Shown here: positions 36,538-44,013 of the stretch, piece after piece | How positions within the stretch are numbered: position 1 is the first letter of the stretch | Layout: each line of letters opens with the position of its first letter | DNA from: AP-15 sp963818695 | GTDB taxonomy: Bacteria; Pseudomonadota; Alphaproteobacteria; ATCC43930; CGMCC-115725 | Direction of reading: 5' to 3' | DNA length: 64,000 nt | Assembly (NCBI GenBank): GCA_963818695.1 | Contig: CAWFTG010000003.1 | Location: 372,001 to 436,000 of the forward strand | Translations under genes and position numbers: made by a program | Notes under the pieces: generated by a model | Told to the model about the DNA's origin: nothing | The model's input: the letters and a program-made list of their open reading frames with translations, nothing else | Database searches by the model: none

Positions 36538-36924
36538 CTAGGGCCCGGCGGAGGACGTCGAATCGACCCCGACTTCCTTCGGCAACTTCTCCGCCATCCC
36601 AAGCAGCGCCTGGCGGCGATCCATTTCGGCCCAAATCTCGGAGGCTGTAATACCGAGTTCGCTCCACAACACGACGAGATTGTAGAGGAGGTCGACGCTT
36701 TCATTGATGACCGCCGAGCGTTCTCCTCGCACGGCTTCGATGACGACTTCCGTCGCTTCTTCAGCCAACTTTTGCGCCATTCTCGGGACGCCCCCCGCGA
36801 GTAGACGGGCAGTGCGCGGGCTGGTTTGTCGCCCATGGCGCACGCCGGCAATCGCCGCTTCCAATTCCACAATTCGATCGGGAACGAGGCTTTTCCCCGC
36901 TCGTTTTTTCTTCGTACGCGCCAC
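36538..36924 (-). CDS. HisE-like phosphoribosyl-ATP pyrophosphohydrolase
   Basis: 128 residues. The MazG-like all-alpha core QKLAEEATEVVIEAVRGERS, then AVINESVDLLYNLVVLWSEL carries the EExxE...E metal site. HisE hydrolyses phosphoribosyl-ATP in histidine synthesis. Two features are unusual: a basic N-terminal tail and a location away from other his genes, so it may be a second, specialised copy. Confidence 0.75.
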   Translation of the reverse strand: MARTKKKRAGKSLVPDRIVELEAAIAGVRHGRQTSPRTARLLAGGVPRMAQKLAEEATEVVIEAVRGERSAVINESVDLLYNLVVLWSELGITASEIWAEMDRRQALLGMAEKLPKEVGVDSTSSAGP

Positions 36925-36939
36925 TCTAAACCCCGCAAC

Positions 36940-38598
36940 TTAATCTTGCTTCAGTCTGCTCGGCAGCAGTTCGCCGCGCCCCTCGAGGATCGGATAGGCA
37001 GCCGCCGCCAGATGAGCGTTGACCCTCTTCATATCGCGCACGATGTCGAGGAGGAGCTTGCTCATTTCAATGGTCTCTGCCCGGCCGGCGCGCGCCCGTC
37101 CGAAATATTCCTCGGTTGTGCGTGCTTCGATCTCCCGGAAAACTTCCTTTTCGCCGAGGAGTTGGCGGGCCGCCCGCGGGTCTTCGGTCATGAACACGGC
37201 AGCTGCCGCGCGTGCGTTGCCGATCAGCCGCTCGATCATCTCGCGGATCTCGTCCCGGCCAGCCTGAGAGAAGCTGACGCCGCGTTTGATCCTCTTGGCG
37301 GCAAGCGGCATCAGGCTCTTCTCGACGATATCGCCGGCATGCTCGAGATTGGTCGTGAATGCCAGGATTTCCGACAGACGCCGGTGATCGGTTTCGTCGA
37401 GCGCGTCGGTATCGAGGGAGGTGAGATATTCCTTGATCGCGGTGTCGAGCCGATCGAGCACGTTGTCCATGCGCGCGGTCTCGGCAACGCGCTTGCGATC
37501 GCCTCGATTGAGAGAATCTAGCGCACCGTGCAGCATGGCCTCGAACACATCGACCATGCGCAGCGCCTCGCGTGCGGCACCGGCGAGCGCGATACTGGGC
37601 GTCTCGCGCGCCGCCCAGTCGAGATAGATTGGCTGCGCTGGATCGGCCGTGTCGACGCGGGCCGGCAGAAGACGCACGAGCAACCGAGCGAACGGTTTCA
37701 GCAATGGTAAGAACACCAACGCCAGGACAATGTTGAAGCCGGTGTGAAAATCGGCGACGGCTCGTCCGGCATTGGGCTCGATCGTAACGAGCGCCGGGCC
37801 GATCCAGTTGAGAAAGGCAAGGGCCAATGCACAGCCGACAACGCGGTTGATCAAATTGCCGATCGGCAAGCGCTTGGCGGCGGGGTCGCCGGCTATGCCG
37901 CTTTCGAGCAGCGGGTTCAGAGCTGTGCCGAGGTTGGCCCCGAGCACAAGCGCAAACGCGGCGTGCGGCGGCACGACCGCTTGGGCGGCAAAGGTCATGA
38001 TCAACAATACGACGGCGACGCTCGAATGCGCCGCCCAGGTCAGTCCGGCAGCGAGCAGAACGTCGATCAGCGGGTCGGTCGTGACCGCACCCAGCAGCAT
38101 CCGCAGGCTCGGCACGTCCTCGAAAGGAGTGATCATCGTAAAGAGATGCTGAAGCGCGATCAGCATCAGACCAAGGCCGATTCCCACCCGGCCGAGGTCG
38201 CGCGTGCGCGTAACACCGCCGCGCCTGAACATGAAGACGCCGATCAGAACGAACAGGAATGAAACTCGCGACACATCAAAAGACAGCACCTGGACGATCA
38301 GCGTGGTCCCGACATTGGCGCCCAGCATGACGGCCAGCGCCGGCATGAGGTCGACGAGCCCCCCGGCCGCGAATGCCGTCACCATCAGCCCCGTTGCCGT
38401 GCTGCTCTGTAGGATTGAGGTTACGCCCAGGCCGGCCAGAAAGGCGTTGAACCGGTTGCCGAGCGCGTAGCCCAGGATGCGCCGCAGCTGGGGGCCGAAG
38501 GCGCGCGTGATTCCGGTCTGCACCATGTGCACGCCCCAGATCAGGAGAGCGATCGCGCCCGCGAGATCGAAGAGGGTCAGCGTTGCGCCCATCTGCAC
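36940..38598 (-). CDS. Na+/phosphate symporter family protein with PhoU-like domain
   Basis: 552 residues. Membrane part (about residues 1-320) has the duplicated Na/Pi motifs ILQSSTATGLMVTAFAAGGL and GANLGTALNPLLESG. A cytosolic helical PhoU-like domain follows (about 345-540). Imports phosphate or a related anion with sodium. Located between HisE-like and methyltransferase genes, with no link evident. Confidence 0.9.
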   Translation of the reverse strand: MQMGATLTLFDLAGAIALLIWGVHMVQTGITRAFGPQLRRILGYALGNRFNAFLAGLGVTSILQSSTATGLMVTAFAAGGLVDLMPALAVMLGANVGTTLIVQVLSFDVSRVSFLFVLIGVFMFRRGGVTRTRDLGRVGIGLGLMLIALQHLFTMITPFEDVPSLRMLLGAVTTDPLIDVLLAAGLTWAAHSSVAVVLLIMTFAAQAVVPPHAAFALVLGANLGTALNPLLESGIAGDPAAKRLPIGNLINRVVGCALALAFLNWIGPALVTIEPNAGRAVADFHTGFNIVLALVFLPLLKPFARLLVRLLPARVDTADPAQPIYLDWAARETPSIALAGAAREALRMVDVFEAMLHGALDSLNRGDRKRVAETARMDNVLDRLDTAIKEYLTSLDTDALDETDHRRLSEILAFTTNLEHAGDIVEKSLMPLAAKRIKRGVSFSQAGRDEIREMIERLIGNARAAAAVFMTEDPRAARQLLGEKEVFREIEARTTEEYFGRARAGRAETIEMSKLLLDIVRDMKRVNAHLAAAAYPILEGRGELLPSRLKQD

Positions 38599-38682
38599 GC
38601 TCCCGTATCGAAATCCCTTCGCCTTCGATCATACTCCCAAAATCCCCAAAGCTAGCCGCAGGAGAAGGCCGTGCGGCCCTTT

Positions 38683-39915
38683 TCAGTCGACACTCAAAGT
38701 CAGGGTCTTGAGATAGGCGGTCTCGGGCAATGCCGGATGGATCGGGTGATCGGCATCGGCGCCGGCGACCCGCAGGATGCGGCCGGCGCGGCCGGCATCG
38801 GCGAGGCCGCGACGCACCGCCTCGGCGAACTCGGCCGCGCCGACATGGAACGAGCAGGAGGCAATGAAGAGGATACCGCCGCCCGCGGTCACGGAGGCGG
38901 CGAGCCGCGCCAGCTTGCGGTAGCCGCGCAATGCCGCCGGCACCTCCTTGCGCGATTTGGCGAAGGCCGGGGGATCCGCGATGACGATGTCGAAGCGCTC
39001 GCCGTTGGCAGCGAGCCCGCCGGCTTCGGCAAAGGCTTCGCCGCGGCGGAACGAGCACACCCGGCCGACTCCGTTGAGCTCTGCCGCCGTGGTCGCCAAC
39101 GCGAGCGCCGGCTCGGAACGGTCGATGCCGAGTACGGCGGCGGCCCCGGCGCGGGCCGCCTGGACCGCAAACCCGCCGGTGAAGCAATAGAGATCGAGCA
39201 CGCGCGCGTCATGCGCCAGGGCGGCGATGAAGCGCCGGTTGTCGCGCTGGTCGAAGAACCAGCCGGTCTTCTGCCCGGCGAGCAAATCGGCGCGGAACAC
39301 CGCGCCGTTCTCGCGGACCGCGACCGGGCCGTCGAGGGTGCCCGTTGCCACCCGCGTCTCGCACGGCAGTCCTTCGAGCGCCCGCACCGGGCTGTCGTTG
39401 CGCAGCACGACGGCCTCGGGGCTCAGCAATTGGCCGAGCGCATCGAGGACGACCGGCTCGAGCCGCGCCATGCCCGCGGCATTCGACTGCACCACGAGAA
39501 CCGCCCCAAACCGGTCGACGACGAGGCCGGGCAGCCCGTCGGCTTCAGCATGGACGAGGCGGTAAAAGGGTAAATCGAACAGCCGCTCGCGTAATTTGAG
39601 AGCCCGCCCGATCCGGCGCGTGAGAAAGCGCCGGCCGAGCGGCGTGGCCGTATCGCGGTCGAGGAGGCGCGCAGCGAGCAGGGTGTGTGGGTTGAACATC
39701 GCGACGCCGAGCGGGCCAGAGTCGGCGCGCCGCACGGTGACGAGACTACCGGGTGCGAGCGCCTTCGCCGCAGGGTCCATGGCGATTTCGTTGGAGTAAA
39801 TCCACGGATGGCCGGCTTCGGCGCGGCGGTGCCGTCCGGCAAGCAGCGTGATCGACGGGCGGGTTGCCGGATCGTCCGCGGCGGCCTCGTACGGCGCTAT
39901 TGTATCGGGGCTCAT
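38683..39915 (-). CDS. Class I SAM-dependent rRNA methyltransferase (RlmI-like, PUA domain)
   Basis: 410 residues from the ATG at 39915. The frame is open for 49 more codons, but that part would overlap the tRNA-Arg region. PUA domain SITLLAGRHRRAEAGHPWIY, then SAM motif DLYCFTGGFAVQAARAGAAA and catalytic DPPAFAKSRKEV. RlmI methylates 23S rRNA C1962; this homologue probably does the same. Confidence 0.9.
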   Translation of the reverse strand: MSPDTIAPYEAAADDPATRPSITLLAGRHRRAEAGHPWIYSNEIAMDPAAKALAPGSLVTVRRADSGPLGVAMFNPHTLLAARLLDRDTATPLGRRFLTRRIGRALKLRERLFDLPFYRLVHAEADGLPGLVVDRFGAVLVVQSNAAGMARLEPVVLDALGQLLSPEAVVLRNDSPVRALEGLPCETRVATGTLDGPVAVRENGAVFRADLLAGQKTGWFFDQRDNRRFIAALAHDARVLDLYCFTGGFAVQAARAGAAAVLGIDRSEPALALATTAAELNGVGRVCSFRRGEAFAEAGGLAANGERFDIVIADPPAFAKSRKEVPAALRGYRKLARLAASVTAGGGILFIASCSFHVGAAEFAEAVRRGLADAGRAGRILRVAGADADHPIHPALPETAYLKTLTLSVD

Positions 39916-40034
39916 CCGCGCTATGTGGTTTCGGCAAGAGCCGTCAGCCACCGCCGGGGAACGATGCGCCTTGCCTTCTCGGACCGCGGTGGAGTAGTTG
40001 TGGCCGCCGCGCGTCGCCGACCCGCTCTTGGCAG

Positions 40035-40111
40035 GCGCCCGTAGCTCAATTGGATAGAGCACCAGACTACGGATCTGGGGGTTAGGGGTTCAACTCCTCT
40101 CGGGCGCGCCA
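40035..40111 (+). tRNA. tRNA-Arg(ACG)
   Basis: 77 bases. Acceptor GCGCCCG pairs with CGGGCGC, D-stem GCTC/GAGC, anticodon stem CCAGA/TCTGG with loop CTACGGA (anticodon ACG), T-arm AGGGG-TTCAACT-CCTCT and an encoded CCA. The first position A is expected to be deaminated to inosine by TadA. No duplicate of its 3' end was noticed nearby. Confidence 0.96.
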
Positions 40112-40230
40112 ATCTTTCAAAGGGTTAGAGGAAACGGCACCGAACTCGGCCGACAGATCTACCGCCGCCGACGCGAGGCGCGGCCGGACTTTGGCGCGGA
40201 GCAGTTCGGTGGGCGGTGGCGACCGGCCGG

Positions 40231-40521
40231 TCAGCGGTGCTCGCTCGGCACGTATACCGTACTCGGGCTCGTGACAAATGGGCTGCTCGGCCCGTTGCCC
40301 GACTGCGGTGCAGAGAACTGGAGCCTCAGATTGCCGGGTATTCCGAGAACCGTTCCTCCGGATTGCCCGTTCGACATCTTGTCCGCGAGTTCGTCCGGAT
40401 CGACCAGGCGGTTGCTCGTCGTCTCGGGATTGACCGGCTGGGTCGTAAATGCCGACGCGCCTTCTGCTTCCAACAGAAGGGCCACCACCACTCCAGCAAT
40501 CAGAATCAGCGTTCTAATCAT
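40231..40521 (-). CDS. Small secreted protein of unknown function
   Basis: 96 residues with a clear Sec signal peptide (MIRTLILIAGVVVALLLEAE, cleavage likely after GASA). The mature part is short, polar and Pro/Ser-rich (SPFVTSPSTVYVPSEHR). No family recognised. It stands alone between the tRNA and the insertion-sequence remnant. Confidence 0.6.
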   Translation of the reverse strand: MIRTLILIAGVVVALLLEAEGASAFTTQPVNPETTSNRLVDPDELADKMSNGQSGGTVLGIPGNLRLQFSAPQSGNGPSSPFVTSPSTVYVPSEHR

Positions 40522-40888
40522 CGAACCCCCCTGAGAACGACAGGAATATACGCGTCGGGTGGGTCAGTGTCATCCGCCTTATAGGGGGCTGCGGTCGCAC
40601 AGAGCCTGCCGCGATGAGTTCGACTGCGCGCCGATTACAACTTGCGCGCGCAACTCCTATGAGATACCAGCCGCTCCGTGCATGATGATTTCGCAGCCTG
40701 CCGGCCGGACGCCAACGTGTCTTCGCGGGTCGTGTCCCTTGGAGTGGTGTAGGAGCTGCGGGTAAGTGGCCCGCCGCAGCGACCGCCACGAGTCTGGCGG
40801 CGGCGGGCCACTTATCCACAGCGGTGGTCATCGCGGATCTCCGGTAGGGTTTGGTCGCCAAACCTTCACGCGAACCGAGGACCCGACG
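40522..40888. other. Spacer upstream of the transposase remnant
   Basis: About 365 bases with no supportable gene. It contains the large inverted repeat at 40763-40814 and, just before the transposase start, a small hairpin GGTTTGG-TCG-CCAAACC (40848-40864). These may be the end of the insertion element. Confidence 0.4.
40763..40814. repeat. 15-bp inverted repeat with 22-base loop
   Basis: TAAGTGGCCCGCCGC (40763-40777) and GCGGCGGGCCACTTA (40800-40814) are exact reverse complements. It lies 75 bases before the transposase ATG and may be an insertion-sequence end or the junction of two elements. Confidence 0.75.
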
Positions 40889-41738
40889 ATGACCGATGAG
40901 ATGATGAGCCTTCGCACGCTGCTGGAGAAGAGCTGGGATGCTGATTTACTCCGCCAGATGGTCGGTTTTGCCGCGCAACGACTGATGGAGCTGGAAGTCG
41001 AAAGCCTGACCGGCGCGGCGCATGGGGAGCGCCGCCCGGAGCGAATCATCATCGCAACGGCTATCGCGCGACCGGGTCTGGGAGACCCGCGCTGGGGCCG
41101 TCGAACGGCCCATCCCGAAGCTGCGCAAGAGCAGTTATTTCCCGGCCTTTCTGGAACCGCGCCGCCTGGCTGAGAAGGCGCTCAGCGCGGCGATCCAGGA
41201 GGCTTATGTCCAGGGCGTATCGACGCGCCCGGTCGACGAGCTGGTCAAAGCGATGGGGATGACTGGCATCTCGAAAAGCCCAAGTCAGCCGGTTGTGCAG
41301 TGAGATCGACGACAGGATCGCGGCCTTTCTCAATCGGCCGCTGGAAGGCGACTGGCCCTATCTCTGGCTGGATCCAACCTATGTGAAGACCCGCGAGAAC
41401 GGTCGTATCGTGTCGGTCGCGGTGACCGTTGCCGTCGCCGTCAACGGCGATGGCCGGCGGGAGGTGGTCGGCATGGCGATTGGCGCCTCCGAAGCCGAGA
41501 CGTTCTGGCCGAGTTTCTGCGTGCCCTCGCCAGGCGTGGCTTGCGCGGCGTCAAGCTGGTGATCTCGGACGCTCATGAAGGCTTGAAGGCGGCGCTCGTC
41601 AAGGTGCTGCATGCCTGCTGGCAGCGCTGCCGGGTGCACTTCATGCGCAATGTCCTGGCCCATGCCGACAAGCAAGGCCGCCGCGTCGTCGCTGCCTTTA
41701 TCGCCACCGCAGTTGACCCGAGGCGACTTGCAGCTTAG
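40889..41738 (+). pseudogene. IS256-family (mutator-type) transposase, frameshifted and truncated
   Basis: Start MTDEMMSLRTLLEKSWDADL. Pieces in successive frames: FAAQRLMELEVESLTGAAHG; RERVWETRAGAVERPIPKLR; FLNRPLEGDWPYLWLDPTYV (first DDE Asp region) and LRGVKLVISDAHEGLKAALV (second Asp). Frame breaks lie near 41045, 41285 and 41515. The match ends around 41706 (RRVVAAFIATA), so the last third with the catalytic Glu is missing. A dead mobile element beside a tRNA gene. Confidence 0.85.
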
Positions 41739-42072
41739 GCGTTCGGACGCAAATTCATTTTTGTGATCAAAAGCACCGAACGGCATAGAGAAGCCAAATC
41801 TTTGGAAGCTGGCCTTAGGATCTGATTCGTCTTTGCACCAATAACGGCCTGTCGGCGCTGTCGCCTGCTCGGCGGCTGCGGGAATTAACCGAATTTTAAG
41901 ACCATTTTGAAAGCGTTAGTGGCAAAGGTTGGATAGTCCCATTGCCGTGATGGCCATCGAGAGCGGTCGCTATCAGCCGCGTCGTTGCAATGTTTGTACT
42001 TATTCTTTCCCTCAAATCGTGCCGGCAATACCCGTCACCGATTCCTGCAGATGATCCTCGTAATCTTGGGAG
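41739..42072. other. Spacer before the molybdenum hydroxylase operon
   Basis: 334 bases without a gene. It has A/T-rich stretches (around 41880-41930, TTAACCGAATTTTAAGACC) and presumably contains the operon promoter. No operator or riboswitch is recognisable. Confidence 0.45.
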
Positions 42073-43183
42073 ATGTTGATGAGAACCGTTGCGATCACGA
42101 TCGCCGGTACCGCGATGCTATCGTCGTTTTTCTCCGTCGGATCAGGCTCGCCGGCGGGCGCCGCCGAGCTGCCGGCCTATTTGCAGGGGATCGTCGGCAC
42201 CTCGACGTCGAGCGCCGGCGAGGTCGCGACCAAGAACATTCTGCAGCTCAACACATCGATGCTCGACCTGTATTCCGAGGCTGGACTGGCCTTCAGAAAG
42301 AATATTCTGGCCCGGCACCCGGTAATCCTCGGTCTGTTCTCGGGCGGCGGCGGAAGGTTCATTCTCTACCGGCCGGGTGTTGCGCCGCTCGATGCGCCGC
42401 CAGTGCCAGTCGTCTATTCGCTGCTCAAGTCGGTCGCCCACAGCACGATGGCGCTGGCCGTGATGGACGAACCCTATTTGAACAGTCCCAATGACCAGTC
42501 TTGGCGCGGCGGGATGACGGCCTATCGCAGCCGTATGCAAACGGCGCTGGAAAGCCTCGATGCGGCCGACATGCAGGGCGACTGGCGGGCCAACAACCGC
42601 AGCATTCTTCAGAACAATATCGCGTTCATGGATGAGTGCCTGGCGGAAGGCGTGTCGATCGACGCGCTGCAAGAGTTCGCCCAAAAACAGCGGCCGCTGT
42701 TGAAAAAGAACATTGCCTGGGCTGCGCAAACCCAGGTGGCCCATTGGATGGGGGTGATCGGCGATTGGAAAGCAACGCTGGCGGCCGACTGGGATAAGAC
42801 CTACGCCGTGAGCAACAGCATCTACGTGACCCGGCAGAACAATATTCTGTTCAGTGTGCTCGCCCAGTATATGGGACCGGAAGCGATCAACGACCGACTC
42901 TTTCTAGTCGAAACGACTTCCTTCACGACTACTCCGGAAGACATGCTGGAGTTGCTCACGCGCATTGTTGCCGACCGTTCCGTGGGCGCCACGTTCTTCG
43001 GCAACTATTATATGATGGACTATGAGCTGATGGGTGGCGACGCGCGTCAGGCGATCATCGACGAAGACGCCAAACGCAAGATCGACCCGAACTCTGCCGC
43101 CGCTGGTGTCGTGGGGCTCGCATCAATTCCCCAACCTTGTCACGCCGGGGTCGGGTCCCAAAACACTGGCAGACGTTCCATGA
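42073..43183 (+). CDS. Secreted protein of unknown family, first gene of the Mo-hydroxylase operon (frame break near the 3' end)
   Basis: About 370 residues. N-terminal signal peptide MRTVAITIAGTAMLSSFFSV, cleavage probably at PAGAAE-L. The mature part is helical, without Cys-rich or heme motifs (ILQNNIAFMDECLAEGVSID; WAAQTQVAHWMGVIGDWKAT). I do not recognise it. As written the frame runs on into the next gene, but a shift near 43120 gives HQFPNLVTPGSGPKTLADVP and a TGA overlapping the next ATG (ATGA), the same spacing as the other operon genes. I therefore treat it as a separate exported protein, not a fusion. It may be a partner or sensor for the hydroxylase. Confidence 0.55.
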
Positions 43184-44013
43184 ACTTGAACACGGTGACC
43201 AAGGTCAAGCGCCCGTCCTCGGCGGACGAAATCACCCAGTGGCGCGATGGCTATGCCTGGCTCGCCGGCGGAACCTGGCTGTTCTCCGAACCGCAATGGA
43301 AGACCGACACGCTGATCGACCTCGAGCAGCTGCGCTGGCCGGCGCTCCAGGCATCGCCCGCCGGGCTCGAAATTGCCGCAACCTGCCGGATTGCCGAGCT
43401 GTACCGGTTTGATGGGCCAGCAGAATGGACCGTCGTGCCGCTGATCCGCCAATGCTGCAACGCGTTCCTGGCCTCGTTCAAGATCTGGAACGCCGCTACG
43501 ATCGGGGGCAACATCTGCATGTCCCTGCCAGCTGGGCCGATGATCTCGCTCACCGTCGCGCTGGAAGCGACCTACACGTTGTGGCCGCGCGATAGGCCGC
43601 CGCGCGACGTCCGGGCGGCGGACTTCGTGACCGGAAACGGCAAAAATGTGCTCGGCCCCGGAGAACTACTGCGCAATATCAAGATCCCGGCCTGCGCGCT
43701 CGCCAAGCGCTTTGCGTTTCGCCACGCGTCACTGACGCATCTCGGGCGTTCGGCCGCGTTGCTGATTGGAACGCAGGATCGTGCTCGCGGTGATCTCCTG
43801 ATCACCATTACAGCGGCAACGCCGCGGCCGGTACAGCTGTACTTCACATCACCACCGACCGCGACAGAACTGCATCGGGCAATCGATGCGGAGATGCCAC
43901 CCGGCGGGTATTTCGATGACGTCCATGGTTCGGCTGCCTACAAACGTTACCTCACGGCCTATTTCGCCGAGCAGATCCGCGCCGAGCTGACCTGCACCGG
44001 GAGCGGAAAATGA
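43180..44013 (+). CDS. Molybdenum hydroxylase FAD-binding subunit (CoxM/XdhB-like)
   Basis: 277 residues from MNLNTVTKVKRPSSADEITQ. FAD-binding motif LAGGTWLFSEP (about residues 25-35) and the second motif AATIGGNICMSLPAGPMISL are those of medium subunits, which pass electrons from the [2Fe-2S] clusters to an acceptor. A C-terminal CO-dehydrogenase-flavoprotein domain follows. Four-base overlaps with both neighbours show a tight operon. Confidence 0.88.
   Translation: MNLNTVTKVKRPSSADEITQWRDGYAWLAGGTWLFSEPQWKTDTLIDLEQLRWPALQASPAGLEIAATCRIAELYRFDGPAEWTVVPLIRQCCNAFLASFKIWNAATIGGNICMSLPAGPMISLTVALEATYTLWPRDRPPRDVRAADFVTGNGKNVLGPGELLRNIKIPACALAKRFAFRHASLTHLGRSAALLIGTQDRARGDLLITITAATPRPVQLYFTSPPTATELHRAIDAEMPPGGYFDDVHGSAAYKRYLTAYFAEQIRAELTCTGSGK

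Noticed and set aside
36538..36924. MazG-type housecleaning pyrophosphatase
   Set aside because: The EExxE segment and length fit HisE better than MazG, though the isolated location leaves some doubt.
40035..42072. A genomic island integrated at tRNA-Arg
   Set aside because: No integrase gene and no second copy of the tRNA 3' end were seen; the only mobile gene is a dead IS256 transposase.
42073..44013. A natural fusion of a secreted protein with a molybdenum hydroxylase FAD domain
   Set aside because: An alternative frame gives a proper stop overlapping the FAD gene start, consistent with the operon's other junctions; a signal peptide on a cytosolic FAD subunit would also be odd.
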